64,000 bases of DNA from NCBI RefSeq assembly GCF_013408825.1, contig NZ_JACCBZ010000007.1, positions 124,001 through 188,000 of the forward strand, given 5' to 3'. The position numbers and the translations under genes are program-made. The stretch is from Mucilaginibacter tundrae. GTDB taxonomy: Bacteria > Bacteroidota > Bacteroidia > Sphingobacteriales > Sphingobacteriaceae. This document shows, in pieces, positions 1-8,589 of this stretch (position 1 is the first letter of the stretch; each line of letters starts with the position of its first letter). The notes beneath the pieces are model-generated. The model was not told the DNA's origin, searched no databases, and was given only the letters and a program-made list of their open reading frames with translations.

Positions 1-897
1 AGTGTTGGTAAAGAAATCACATTTAAGAGTAAGCAGTACAAGATAGTTTCTGTAGAGGACGCGATTAAGCTTAAGCCCGATGTTGCCATATTTTCGGCAG
101 GGGGCAGCACTTCATTAGAGCAGGCGCCGCTTTTTGCAGCAGCCGGCACAACTGTTATTGATAATTCATCAGCATGGCGCATGGACCCAACCAAGAAACT
201 GGTTGTGCCCGAAGTGAATGCGGATGTTTTAACTGCCGAAGATAAGATCATCGCTAACCCTAATTGCTCAACCATACAAATGGTAGTGGCCTTAAAACCA
301 TTGCACGACAGGTATAAAATTAAACGTGTAGTAGTTTCTACCTATCAATCAGTAACTGGCACAGGCGTTAAAGCGGTTGAACAGTTGTTTAACGAGCGTA
401 AAGGTATTGAAGGCGTTATGGCTTACCCATATACTATCGACCTGAATGTTATACCGCAAATTGATGTGTTTACAGCAAACGGCTACACCAAGGAAGAAAT
501 GAAAATGATACTGGAAACCCAAAAAATAATGGGCGACGACAGTATTAAAGTAACTGCTACAACAGTGCGTATCCCGGTTATGGGCGGCCACTCAGAATCA
601 GTTAACATTGAGTTTGCTGAAGATTTCGATTTGGCTGAAGTCCGTTCGATTTTAGAGAATGCACCGGGTATCATTGTAACTGATGATACCGCTAACCTAA
701 AATACCCAATGCCGCTTGACGCGCATGACAAGGACGAAGTGTTTGTAGGCCGTATCCGTCGTGATGAAAGCCAGCCAAATACGTTGAACTGCTGGATAGT
801 ATCAGACAACCTGCGTAAAGGCGCTGCCACCAACGCGGTACAGATTGCTGAATATCTGGCATCAAAAAACCTGATTGGTCAGGCTGTAGAAGTATAA
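1..897 (+). CDS. asd: Aspartate-semialdehyde dehydrogenase, 5'-truncated by window edge
   Basis: The reading frame is open from base 1, so the start lies outside the window. About 298 codons are visible of a usual ~330, and the N-terminal NADP-binding glycine motif is missing. The enzyme reduces aspartyl phosphate to aspartate semialdehyde in the lysine, threonine, methionine and diaminopimelate pathway, in the cytoplasm. The nucleophile Cys sits in NPNCST (codon at 265-267). The later GGHSES stretch carries the expected active-site His. The protein ends in a normal C-terminus and is followed by a hairpin terminator. Family assignment is firm; only the first ~30 residues cannot be checked. 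Confidence 0.95.
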   Translation, partial: SVGKEITFKSKQYKIVSVEDAIKLKPDVAIFSAGGSTSLEQAPLFAAAGTTVIDNSSAWRMDPTKKLVVPEVNADVLTAEDKIIANPNCSTIQMVVALKPLHDRYKIKRVVVSTYQSVTGTGVKAVEQLFNERKGIEGVMAYPYTIDLNVIPQIDVFTANGYTKEEMKMILETQKIMGDDSIKVTATTVRIPVMGGHSESVNIEFAEDFDLAEVRSILENAPGIIVTDDTANLKYPMPLDAHDKDEVFVGRIRRDESQPNTLNCWIVSDNLRKGAATNAVQIAEYLASKNLIGQAVEV

Positions 898-921
898 TAC
901 AAACCTAGATTATTATAAGAT

Positions 922-955
922 GGATAGGGATGGTCGAATGATTATCCCTATTTTT
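922..955 (+). terminator. Rho-independent terminator after asd
   Basis: An 8-bp perfect stem (ATAGGGAT at 924-931, ATCCCTAT at 944-951) is followed by a T-rich tract. It lies 27 bases after the asd stop and before the next start. Confidence 0.6.
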
Positions 956-980
956 ATTTGGTAGAAATCTTGAACACACA

Positions 981-1727
981 ATGAAATTAAAAACTTACTT
1001 ATTAATATGTAGCTGCTTATTTAGTGTTGTCGCTTTTGCACAAACACCCAAAGCGATTGAAGCAGATTTATTGGCCTCATTTAAGAAAATACACTACTTC
1101 CGGGATAAAAATGATTATGAAGGAGTTGGTAAGGCAGATGATGTATTTGCTAAAAAGCTAAAGTATTACACCGAAAAGTACCCCACTACCATAAACCAAA
1201 GTTTTGCTTTATTAAAAAACGAGAATTTAGATATCTCAACTTCTGATGATGGATTGTTCAGAATTTATTCTTGGGATACATGGTCTGGCGGTACTATGCA
1301 TTTTTTTGAAAGTGTATTTCAATATAAATTAGGCCCTAATACAATTTCAATTCTTGACACGCCAAAAACAGAAGGCGATAATAGGCCAAACTATATTAAA
1401 CTATATACTTTCAAAGTAAATAATAAAGTCTATTATTTAGGAGTTTGGATAGACATCGGTTCAACCCTGGTAGGCGATAACGGTATACAGGTTTTTGCAA
1501 TAGAAAACGGGGAATTAATTAATGATGTAAAACTTATTAAAACCCGATCAGGCCTACACAGTCAATTAGATTACGGATACAATAATGGGTGGAACGAAAG
1601 CTCTGAGATTTATTTTGATAAAAAGACCAAAACTATCCGCCTACCTTTAATTAGTGGTAGCGGACGCATTACCCATAAATTCATCACCTACAAATTCACC
1701 GGGCAATACTTCGAGAAAGTAAAATAG
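981..1727 (+). CDS. Secreted protein of unknown function
   Basis: This 248-residue protein has a clear Sec signal peptide, with a hydrophobic core at about residues 5-19 and probable cleavage after AFA before QTP, so it should be periplasmic or surface-exposed. I do not recognise a family. The mature part is polar, rich in Lys, Tyr and Asn, with alternating beta-strand-like segments and no obvious catalytic motif or repeat. Base composition is more AT-rich by eye than in its neighbours, which fits a lineage-specific gene. It stands alone behind the asd terminator and runs head-on into the small membrane protein, with adjoining stops at 1727/1728. Confidence 0.75.
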   Translation: MKLKTYLLICSCLFSVVAFAQTPKAIEADLLASFKKIHYFRDKNDYEGVGKADDVFAKKLKYYTEKYPTTINQSFALLKNENLDISTSDDGLFRIYSWDTWSGGTMHFFESVFQYKLGPNTISILDTPKTEGDNRPNYIKLYTFKVNNKVYYLGVWIDIGSTLVGDNGIQVFAIENGELINDVKLIKTRSGLHSQLDYGYNNGWNESSEIYFDKKTKTIRLPLISGSGRITHKFITYKFTGQYFEKVK

Positions 1728-1916
1728 CTACTTCTTTTTTTCGTCTTCCCTTTTCGCTGCGCGGGATAACAGGATGGTGTACACAGCCGTAAATACTACG
1801 CCTGAAAGTACGGCCTTTAAAATGGCATCGGCATAATTAGCTTTCATAACATAGTTGTAAAACAGAAATACGATTACCGTGTAAACCAAATACACTATGA
1901 AAATTTTGCGTGCCAT
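1728..1916 (-). CDS. Small two-helix membrane protein (62 aa)
   Basis: The reading frame extends upstream to 2003, but I place the start at the ATG at 1914-1916 (MARKIFIVYL). A consensus -7 box ends only four bases before it, and the upstream extension runs into a repeat. The product has two hydrophobic helices, about residues 5-21 and 32-49, separated by a short loop, then a charged tail (AAKREDEKKK) likely to face the cytoplasm. I know no function for it. Proteins of this size and layout are common next to unrelated genes in this group. Confidence 0.65.
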   Translation of the reverse strand: MARKIFIVYLVYTVIVFLFYNYVMKANYADAILKAVLSGVVFTAVYTILLSRAAKREDEKKK

Positions 1917-1920
1917 GGGG

Positions 1921-1928
1921 CAAAGATA
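1921..1928 (-). promoter_or_regulatory. -7 box (TATCTTTG) just before the small membrane gene
   Basis: The minus strand reads TATCTTTG, an exact match to the Bacteroidota -7 consensus TAnnTTTG, four bases before the ATG at 1916. Transcription would begin at or near the start codon. No good -33 TTTG is seen 19 bases upstream. Confidence 0.45.
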
Positions 1929-1950
1929 AAAAACATAAGCAAAAAAACGT

Positions 1951-2066
1951 TGGCCTCGCCATAGCGGGCGGGACAGAGAGTATGGCCTTGCGCGGGGAAG
2001 CATTCGCTATGGCTAGGACTTTTCTTTTGGTTACTTTTCTTTGTGTCTATGACAAAGAAAAGTGAC
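1951..2066. repeat. Composite palindromic intergenic repeat
   Basis: Two inverted repeats lie side by side. A 9-bp pair (GCCATAGCG at 1958-1966, CGCTATGGC at 2005-2013) is followed by a perfect 12-bp stem (ACTTTTCTTTGT at 2033-2044, ACAAAGAAAAGT at 2052-2063) with a 7-base loop. The phrase TTTTGGTT before the second stem recurs before the hairpin at 4549-4574, so the two spacers seem to share an element family. The rest of the spacer up to 2212 is AT-rich, and I see no gene in it. Confidence 0.6.
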
Positions 2067-2212
2067 TATCACTGACATTGTGGAACCACAACCCAATCAT
2101 AGTAGCACTAAGAAATAGAGATGTATTAATTTCAATTTCTTAAAACCAACCCCAACCCCCACCTGTACTATATATAGTTAAATTTTATAACCAACAATTA
2201 ATTATATAGATT

Positions 2213-2761
2213 ATGGCAACCTTAGAGAACAGAAGAGTAGCAATACTCACCGAAGAAGGATTTGAACAGGTAGAACTAACAAGCCCAAAAGCAGCACTAA
2301 AAGATGCCGGCGCGATAGTGCACATCATATCGCCAAAAAGCGGTAAGATAAAGGCGTGGGATAAAACCAATTGGGGCATTGAAGTAGATGTAGATAAGCA
2401 ACTAGACCAGGTTAGTCCGGATGATTATGACGCTTTGGTATTACCTGGCGGCGTATTAAATCCCGATAAATTACGGCAGAATAAAGACGCGGTAGCATTT
2501 GTAACCGCATTCTTAAAAGAAGGCAAACCTGTAGCCGCGATATGCCACGGCCCGCAAATGCTGATTGAAACAGGTTTGATCAAAGGCCGCAAGCTAACCT
2601 CGTTCCCATCCCTGCAAACCGACCTTAAAAATGCCGGTGCCGAGTGGGTTGATGAAGAAGTAGTGGTTGATAATGGCTTAATAACCAGTCGCACCCCGGC
2701 TGATCTGCCTGCGTTCAACAAAAAAGCGATAGAAGAATTTGCTGAAGGGGTACATGCCTAA
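2213..2761 (+). CDS. DJ-1/PfpI family protein (protease I / deglycase-like)
   Basis: At 182 residues the length fits the PfpI/YhbO branch of the class I glutamine-amidotransferase-like superfamily. The nucleophile elbow AICHGPQ places the catalytic Cys at residue 111, and the acidic partner lies in EEGFEQVEL near residues 14-21. LVLPGG (76-80) and the C-terminal RTPADLPAF segment are also typical. Members are cytoplasmic and have been reported as peptidases, chaperones or repair enzymes for glycated protein and DNA. The exact activity cannot be read from sequence. It is monocistronic and ends in a strong terminator. Confidence 0.9.
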   Translation: MATLENRRVAILTEEGFEQVELTSPKAALKDAGAIVHIISPKSGKIKAWDKTNWGIEVDVDKQLDQVSPDDYDALVLPGGVLNPDKLRQNKDAVAFVTAFLKEGKPVAAICHGPQMLIETGLIKGRKLTSFPSLQTDLKNAGAEWVDEEVVVDNGLITSRTPADLPAFNKKAIEEFAEGVHA

Positions 2762-2777
2762 GAATAAACCTTTTTAT

Positions 2778-2811
2778 AAAAAAAGCAGAACCAAATCAGT
2801 TCTGCTTTTTT
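2778..2811 (+). terminator. Strong intrinsic terminator after the PfpI-like gene
   Basis: A 13-bp A/T-flanked stem around GCAGAAC / GTTCTGC has a 7-base loop (2792-2798) and ends in a run of T. It lies 16 bases after the stop at 2761. Confidence 0.85.
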
Positions 2812-2824
2812 GTTGAATAGCCAT

Positions 2825-2832
2825 TATCTTTA
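2825..2832 (+). promoter_or_regulatory. -7-like box (TATCTTTA) before the carotenoid desaturase
   Basis: TATCTTTA differs from TAnnTTTG only at the last base and ends four bases before the ATG at 2837. The position supports that start and suggests a near-leaderless message. Confidence 0.4.
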
Positions 2833-2836
2833 CCCC

Positions 2837-4303
2837 ATGCCCAAAAAAGCTTTGATCATAGGTGCCGGTGTCGCCGGTATCGCTACCGCCATTCGTTTAG
2901 CGGTCAAGGGTTATCAAGTTGAAGTTTTTGAGGCAAACAACTACCCCGGCGGTAAACTATCCGAATTTGAGAAGGACGGTTTCCGCTTTGATGCCGGGCC
3001 AAGCCTGTTCACCATGCCGCAATATGTAGATGAATTGTTCAAACTGGTAGGCAAAAACCCAGCGGACTATTTCCAATACCAAAAGCTGGATGTATTATGC
3101 AAATACTTTTATATTGATGGTACCAAATTAACCGCTTACGCGGATGCCGATAAATTTGAAAATGAAGTATCAAAGGCTACTGGTGAGCCATCATCAGCCA
3201 TACAAAAATACACTGTCAATAGCAGCAGGATTTATAACATAACCAATCACGTATTCCTGGAGAAATCGCTGCATCGGATCAAAACTTTTTTAAGCTGGTC
3301 TACATTAAAATCTATTTTCCAAATAGGACAGATCGATGCCATGCGAACCATGCATGCAGCAAATCAAAGGTTTTTCAATGATGAGCGAATGGTGCAGTTT
3401 TATGATCGTTACGCCACTTATAACGGTTCAAATCCATACAGCGCGCCGGCAACATTAAACGTTATTCCGCATATTGAACAACATTTCGGTGCTTACTTCC
3501 CAAAAGATGGCATGTTCAGTATCACCGCCAGCCTGGTTAAGCTGGCCGAATCATTAGGTGTAAAGTTTAATTACAAGTCACGTGTAGATGAGATCGTTTT
3601 GAAACGGCAGGTAGCAACAGGCATACGGGTTAAAGATGGATTAATCGAAGCGGACATTGTAATATCCAATATGGATGTTTGGTTCACCTATCATCAATTG
3701 TTAAGAAGGCATCCTGCCCTATTCCCCAAAAAGATACTTAGCCAGGAACGCAGCAGTTCGGCATTAATTTTTTATTGGGGGATAAATAAGCAGTTCCCAC
3801 AACTCGATTTGCATAATATATTTTTTAGCGCTGATTATAAGACTGAGTTCAACCATATCTGGCAGCAGAAGGATATTTATCGTGATCCAACCGTGTATCT
3901 AAATATTAGCTCCAAATACAAACCAGATGATGCACCGGAAGGCTGCGAAAATTGGTTTGTAATGGTCAATGTGCCATCTAACAGCGGTCAGGATTGGAAT
4001 AAACTAGTTGCCGATGCCAGAAAGAATATTATAATCAAACTAAACAAAAACATAGGGGAAGACATCCGCCAACTCATCATCAGCGAAAGCATCCTTGATC
4101 CCCGGGGTATCGAAAGCCGCACCTCATCCTACCAAGGCTCTATCTACGGCACCAGCTCCAATAACCAATTGGCGGCGTTTTTGCGTCATGCTAATAAATC
4201 ATCCAAAATAAATAACCTCTATTTCTGCGGCGGGAGCGTACATCCCGGCGGTGGGATACCGCTTTGCCTATTATCCGCTAAAATTGTGAGTGATTGGGTG
4301 TAA
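2837..4303 (+). CDS. CrtI/CrtD-family carotenoid desaturase
   Basis: This 488-residue FAD-dependent amine-oxidase-fold protein opens with a dinucleotide-binding motif (GAGVAG, residues 9-14) and an acidic FAD-ribose site (EVFEANNYPGGK). DAGPSLFTMP and the C-terminal FCGGSVHPGGGIP are hallmarks of carotenoid desaturases. Such enzymes act at the membrane, adding double bonds to phytoene or a hydroxylated derivative. Overall look and length recall the hydroxycarotenoid 3,4-desaturase (CrtD) branch of Bacteroidota more than phytoene desaturase, but I cannot settle that by eye. No other carotenoid gene is adjacent. I start at 2837 rather than the upstream 2810 codon, which lies inside the terminator. 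Confidence 0.85.
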   Translation: MPKKALIIGAGVAGIATAIRLAVKGYQVEVFEANNYPGGKLSEFEKDGFRFDAGPSLFTMPQYVDELFKLVGKNPADYFQYQKLDVLCKYFYIDGTKLTAYADADKFENEVSKATGEPSSAIQKYTVNSSRIYNITNHVFLEKSLHRIKTFLSWSTLKSIFQIGQIDAMRTMHAANQRFFNDERMVQFYDRYATYNGSNPYSAPATLNVIPHIEQHFGAYFPKDGMFSITASLVKLAESLGVKFNYKSRVDEIVLKRQVATGIRVKDGLIEADIVISNMDVWFTYHQLLRRHPALFPKKILSQERSSSALIFYWGINKQFPQLDLHNIFFSADYKTEFNHIWQQKDIYRDPTVYLNISSKYKPDDAPEGCENWFVMVNVPSNSGQDWNKLVADARKNIIIKLNKNIGEDIRQLIISESILDPRGIESRTSSYQGSIYGTSSNNQLAAFLRHANKSSKINNLYFCGGSVHPGGGIPLCLLSAKIVSDWV

Positions 4304-4627
4304 CAGTTGCAAACTGTCAATGACGCGTTGTTTTTGGTTTTCCTTTACTCCGTCAGTCCGACAGCTTCGGCAGAAAATGGAAAGAACAATGTTGGCCATG
4401 TGCGGCTGCATGGCTTTGGGAATTTTACAGAAGCGATGGAAAGGAGCGGCGAAGCATAGGGTAAAATATTCCAGCCGTGGTTCTATCCATTTTGCAGGGT
4501 AAAGGCCAAAGTGCGGCAAAGAGGCCTTCGGACTGACTTTAATTTTTGGTTCTTTTGTTTCAAGACAAAAGAACACCCCCCCCCCCGCGGCTATTGAGCG
4601 GAGAGAGGATATTCAAATTAAGCTATT
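4304..4627. repeat. Gene-free spacer with repeat-like sequence, hairpin and C11 tract
   Basis: These 324 bases have a different composition from their surroundings. They hold a perfect 10-bp hairpin (GTTCTTTTGT at 4549-4558, ACAAAAGAAC at 4565-4574, 6-base loop) followed at once by eleven C (4576-4586). Open frames on both strands (4290-4502 plus, 4271-4576 minus) look like translated repeat rather than genes, and the minus one runs into the desaturase. From memory, similar frames are often mis-annotated in Sphingobacteriaceae; I could not search to confirm this. Confidence 0.5.
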
Positions 4628-5056
4628 TTACGATTGTATATAAGTCTTTAAATGCTCAATCGTTTCCAAATGCGATAGTATCGTTTCAGTAACCAAATCA
4701 TTAATTGAAACAATCCCCGATAACTCATCATCCACAAAAACAGGTAAATACCGTATGTTGCTCTCGCTCATAATATGCATACACGTCTCGATCGAGCTTT
4801 CCGGTACAATGCGGGGCAGCCCCGTACTCATAATTTCACGCACTGGTGTTTCGTGTGATGATCGGCCTTGTAAAATAACTTTACGGGCATAATCACGCTC
4901 GGTCATCAGGCCCAGGTATTTACCATGCTCTGATATCACTACCGAACCTATGTTTCTATCGGCCATCAGTTTTAAGGCATCAAGCACGGTGGTAGCTGCA
5001 TCAATAGTGACAACGCTGCGGCCTTTCCGTTTGAGTATATCAGAAACTTTTTTCAT
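4628..5056 (-). CDS. CBS-domain-pair protein
   Basis: The protein is 142 residues and consists almost entirely of two CBS modules, about 8-65 and 75-135, preceded by a short MKKVSDILKRKG leader. Repeated segments such as GSVVISEHGKYLGLMTERD and RYLPVFVDDELSGIVSINDL are typical CBS strands. CBS pairs bind adenosine nucleotides and usually act as energy sensors. In stand-alone bacterial forms the partner is unknown. I chose the ATG at 5054-5056; the upstream extension (to 5104) has no domain character. It is monocistronic, flanked by a repeat spacer and by the divergent DUF1080 gene. Confidence 0.85.
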   Translation of the reverse strand: MKKVSDILKRKGRSVVTIDAATTVLDALKLMADRNIGSVVISEHGKYLGLMTERDYARKVILQGRSSHETPVREIMSTGLPRIVPESSIETCMHIMSESNIRYLPVFVDDELSGIVSINDLVTETILSHLETIEHLKTYIQS

Positions 5057-5222
5057 AATGCACAGGTAATTGTTTGGTTTACATTGGGTTTTATAAATAT
5101 ACAAATCAATTTTTTAAATTAGGAAGCATCCGCGTATAATTTTTATTACCCGGATGCGATAGGATCAATAATGTATATATTAGCCTTATTGAATTGACCT
5201 GTTATTATTGATATCTACCTAC

Positions 5223-5921
5223 ATGAAAAAAATCCTTTTATGCGCACTGGCTACAGTCGCCATTAATTTCTCGTTATCGGCACAAACATTAAATAAGCTA
5301 ACTCCTAAAGAAAAACAGGACGGCTACAAGTTATTATTCGATGGTAAAACCACAAAAGGCTGGCATGTTTATTTAGGCGCTGATGCCGGCGCATGGCATG
5401 CCGAACATGGCGCATTGGTATTGAACACCGCTGCCAAAGGGCAAGGCGATTTAGTTACCGATAGAGAATACACCAACTTTGAATTAAAAATCGACTGGAA
5501 GATAGCTGCTGGTGGCAATAGCGGTATTATTTTCGGTATCCATGAAGATACGAGCTACCATTACACCTATTTAACCGGTATGGAAATGCAGGTTTTGGAT
5601 GATAAACTGGCCGAGGACAATAAACAAGCAAACCATTTAGCAGGGTCATTATATGATATGATTGCACCAGCTCATCCCGCGAAACCAGCCGGCGAGTGGA
5701 ATTCGGTGATCATCCGTAAATTAAATGGTCATCTTACTTTTTGGTTGAATGGACAAAAAGTTGTTGAAACGCAAATGGGCAGCCCCGAATGGAAAGCGCT
5801 TGTCCAGAAAAGCAAATTCCACAACTGGCCTGCTTTTGCAACCTACCCTAAAGGACATATCTCTTTACAAGATCATGGTGCAGAAGTGGAGTTTCGTAAT
5901 ATCCGCATAAAGCAACTGTAA
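5223..5921 (+). CDS. DUF1080 / 3-keto-disaccharide hydrolase family protein
   Basis: This 232-residue secreted protein has a signal peptide (MKKILLCALATVA, cleavage near LSAQT). The single-domain concanavalin-like beta-sandwich is recognisable from LFDGKTTKGWHVY, WHAEHGALVL, NFELKIDWKIAAGGNSGIIF and FRNIRIKQL. The family (PF06439) acts on 3-keto-glycosides, cleaving sugars already oxidised at C3. It sits 100 bases before the GMC flavoprotein of a probable sugar-oxidation complex, an arrangement that supports a joint pathway; that link is inference. I start at the ATG at 5223, before the signal peptide, rather than the upstream TTG at 5208. Confidence 0.88.
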   Translation: MKKILLCALATVAINFSLSAQTLNKLTPKEKQDGYKLLFDGKTTKGWHVYLGADAGAWHAEHGALVLNTAAKGQGDLVTDREYTNFELKIDWKIAAGGNSGIIFGIHEDTSYHYTYLTGMEMQVLDDKLAEDNKQANHLAGSLYDMIAPAHPAKPAGEWNSVIIRKLNGHLTFWLNGQKVVETQMGSPEWKALVQKSKFHNWPAFATYPKGHISLQDHGAEVEFRNIRIKQL

Positions 5922-6021
5922 TATTTTGATATAAAAATTGTCAGGATAACATTTGCTTAAGTATATTTAGCATAACCAATTACATAATTAACCTCAGGCT
6001 AACTAATACACAGTTAAACTT

Positions 6022-7758
6022 ATGAGTGATTTGCAAATCAAAAAAACATCAACACTATATGATGCGGTTATTGTAGGTTCTGGCGCGGGCGGCGGTATGG
6101 CTGCCTATGTGCTGGCACATGCCGGTTTAAAAGTTTTAATGCTCGAGGCAGGCCCGTTTTTCGATCCTGCAAAAAACTCCGCGCAGCTAAAATTCCCATG
6201 GGAATCGCCACGTCGTGGTGCAAGCACCAATACACGAAACTTCGGCGATTTTGATGCTGCCTTCGGCGGATGGAGCCTGGATGGCGAACCTTATACCACA
6301 AAAAATGGCACCGACTTTCAATGGTTCCGTTCACGTATGTTAGGAGGCCGTACCAACCACTGGGGGCGTATATCCCTGCGCATGGGGCCTTATGATTTTC
6401 AACCTAAAGATGGATTAACAACAGCATGGCCTATTACCTACGACGATGTAAAACCATTCTATGATAAAGTCGACCGCCTAATTGGCATCTTCGGCACCGT
6501 TGAGGGTTTGGAAAACGAACCCGATGGGATCTTTTTGCCACCGCCGGCACCACGTTTGAACGAACTCTACATAAAAAAAGGAGCAAAAAAGGCAGGTGTT
6601 ACTACCATTGCCAGCCGTGGCTCAATACTAACACAAGCACTACCCAATAATAAAGACCGTGGCGCGTGTTTTTACTGCGGACAATGTAACCGGAGCTGCA
6701 AAGTTTACGGCGATTTCTCTTCATCATCATGCCTGGTTATCCCGGCTATAAAAACAGGAAACTTAACGGTTATTGCAAATGCCATGGCGCGTGAAGTTTT
6801 AACAGATGACAAAGGACTTGCCACCGGAATCTCCTACATCAATAAGGATGATATGCAGGAATACCAGGTTAAAGGCAAAATTGTAATCCTGGGTGCCAGC
6901 GCCTGCGAATCGGCACGTTTGCTGCTTAATTCAAAATCATCGGCACATCCCGGTGGTTTGGCAAATAGTAGCGGGGTAGTAGGTAAGTATTTGCATGACT
7001 CAACCGGCGCGGGCGCTAGCGGATGGCTGCCTCAACTAATGGACCGTAAACGCTATAATGAAGATGGTGTAGGTGCTATCCACATTTATTCGCCGTGGTG
7101 GTTGGGTAATAAAAAACTGGATTTTCCTCGCGGATACCATATTGAATATGGTGGTGGTTTGCATATGCCGGGTTACGGTTTTATGGATGGTATCGAGGCG
7201 AAAAATGGCTTGGTCCCGGGTCGTGATGGAAAAATGAAGGATGCAGGTGGTTTTGGTGCCGATCTGAAAAATGATTACCGGCGTTTTTATGGCGCAAGTT
7301 TTGGTATGGCTGGTCGCGGCACTGCTATAGCCCGTGAAGATAATTATTGTGAGATTGACCCGGAAGTGGTTGATAAATATGGTATCCCAGTGCTGCGTTT
7401 TCATTACAAATGGGCAGCCGAAGAAATTAAGCAAGCTAAACACATGCAAGATACCTTTCAGGAAATTATGCACGAAATGGGGGCCATAGCTGAGCCGCCT
7501 GCAGGGCCTGAAACCATGTACGGCTTAAAAGCGCCGGGGGTGATCATCCACGAAGTGGGTACTGTTCGCATGGGTGATGATCCTAAAAAATCAGCCTTAA
7601 ATAAATACAACCAGGCGCATGATTGTAATAATTTATTTGTGGTTGATGCCGCGCCATTTGTACAGCAAGGCGATAAAAATGCCACCTGGACAATCCTCGC
7701 ATTATCCATGCGCACAGCGGAATATATATTGGCTCAAAGAAAAAAACTGAACGTTTAA
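6022..7758 (+). CDS. GMC-type FAD oxidoreductase with Fe-S-type cysteine cluster (sugar dehydrogenase large subunit)
   Basis: The 578-residue protein has an N-terminal FAD motif (VGSGAGGG, residues 18-25), LEAGP for the ADP ribose, the GMC signature LGGRTNHWGR (108-116) and the C-terminal HEVGTVRMG...NATWTIL active-site region. Cysteines 216, 219, 222 and 226 form CxxCxxCxxxC, a ligand set like the 3Fe-4S cluster of FAD glucose dehydrogenase alpha subunits. That suggests electrons pass FAD to Fe-S to haem. There is no signal peptide of its own; the family is co-exported with its Tat-bearing small subunit, encoded 19 bases downstream. The substrate is probably a sugar or glycoside; glucoside 3-dehydrogenase is the best guess given the DUF1080 gene upstream. 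Confidence 0.88.
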   Translation: MSDLQIKKTSTLYDAVIVGSGAGGGMAAYVLAHAGLKVLMLEAGPFFDPAKNSAQLKFPWESPRRGASTNTRNFGDFDAAFGGWSLDGEPYTTKNGTDFQWFRSRMLGGRTNHWGRISLRMGPYDFQPKDGLTTAWPITYDDVKPFYDKVDRLIGIFGTVEGLENEPDGIFLPPPAPRLNELYIKKGAKKAGVTTIASRGSILTQALPNNKDRGACFYCGQCNRSCKVYGDFSSSSCLVIPAIKTGNLTVIANAMAREVLTDDKGLATGISYINKDDMQEYQVKGKIVILGASACESARLLLNSKSSAHPGGLANSSGVVGKYLHDSTGAGASGWLPQLMDRKRYNEDGVGAIHIYSPWWLGNKKLDFPRGYHIEYGGGLHMPGYGFMDGIEAKNGLVPGRDGKMKDAGGFGADLKNDYRRFYGASFGMAGRGTAIAREDNYCEIDPEVVDKYGIPVLRFHYKWAAEEIKQAKHMQDTFQEIMHEMGAIAEPPAGPETMYGLKAPGVIIHEVGTVRMGDDPKKSALNKYNQAHDCNNLFVVDAAPFVQQGDKNATWTILALSMRTAEYILAQRKKLNV

Positions 7759-7777
7759 CAACTCATATATATAAATT

Positions 7778-8416
7778 ATGAACAGACGTGAATCCCTCAG
7801 AACACTTGCCATAGGCGCGGCAGCAACAGGCTTATTGCTTGATGCTTCCTGTAAACCGGGCACCCAAAAAATAACCGAGGCTGCTCCACCAAAAGAAGGC
7901 GCTCCGGATCCTAGCCGCTTGCCGAATGAGATCGCCCGTGATAAAAAACTAAGCGAAGAGAAATTTTTTACCGACCACGAATTAGCTACTATTACTGTTT
8001 TGGTTGATATCATTATCCCGAAGGATGAAAAATCAGGCAGTGCTTCAGATGCTAAAGTACCTGAGTTTATCGAATTTATAGTAAACGATATGCCTGAGCA
8101 CCAAACCCCGCTGCGCGGCGGCCTGCGCTGGCTGGATGTGCAATGTTTAAACCGTTACAACACCACGTTTAGAGAGGCAAGCAACCAGCAACAAATAGAT
8201 ATGGTAACGCTGATAGCCTACCCCAAAAAAGCCAAACCCGAAATGGCCCAGGGCGTAGCCTTCTTCAGCCGCATGAGGGATTTAACAGCAACCGGTTTCT
8301 TTACATCCGAAATGGGTGTGAAAGATATTGGCTACGTGGGCAACTCACCCACTATTTGGACTGGCGTACCTGCAGATGTGCTGAAAGCACATGGCTTTGA
8401 TAGCGTTTGGGGATAG
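7778..8416 (+). CDS. Gluconate 2-dehydrogenase subunit 3 family protein (Tat small subunit)
   Basis: A 212-residue protein opening with a twin-arginine signal (NRRESLRTLAIGAAATG) followed by LLDASC, which could also serve as a lipid-attachment site, although the Asp at -3 is unusual. The rest matches the small subunit of membrane-bound gluconate/glucose dehydrogenases: FTDHELATITVLVDIIIPKDE and the C-terminal WTGVPADVLKAHGF. Its known role is to carry the cofactor-loaded GMC subunit across the membrane and stabilise it. It lies 19 bases after the GMC gene, clearly co-transcribed, and a terminator follows. Confidence 0.88.
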   Translation: MNRRESLRTLAIGAAATGLLLDASCKPGTQKITEAAPPKEGAPDPSRLPNEIARDKKLSEEKFFTDHELATITVLVDIIIPKDEKSGSASDAKVPEFIEFIVNDMPEHQTPLRGGLRWLDVQCLNRYNTTFREASNQQQIDMVTLIAYPKKAKPEMAQGVAFFSRMRDLTATGFFTSEMGVKDIGYVGNSPTIWTGVPADVLKAHGFDSVWG

Positions 8417-8450
8417 TGACAACGGTATAAAATTTTATGTACGCAAATTG

Positions 8451-8475
8451 AGGTCGGTATTTTTACCGGCCTTTT
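8451..8475 (+). terminator. Terminator after the small dehydrogenase subunit
   Basis: An 8-bp stem with one G-T pair (GGTCGGTA at 8452-8459, TACCGGCC at 8464-8471), a TTTT loop and trailing TTTT. A related sequence recurs at 9536-9571, after the cytochrome gene. Confidence 0.6.
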
Positions 8476-8589
8476 AATTCTCGCATTTCTCACCATTCCA
8501 GTGCCCTTACTCTCTTTTATTGTATTATCAAAACATTTATGCGTAATTAGCTGTTAATAAGGCAGTAAACGATTTTAACACCCAATAGC

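Noticed and set aside
349..591. Minus-strand open frame within asd
   Set aside because: It is antisense to a well-conserved enzyme and shows no domain, signal or start support.
4271..4576. Open frame of about 100 codons on the minus strand after the desaturase
   Set aside because: It spans a repeat spacer and runs into the desaturase 3' end; composition is that of translated repeat.
4576..4586. C11 tract as a phase-variation switch
   Set aside because: No gene reads through it and it is not near a usable start codon or promoter box.
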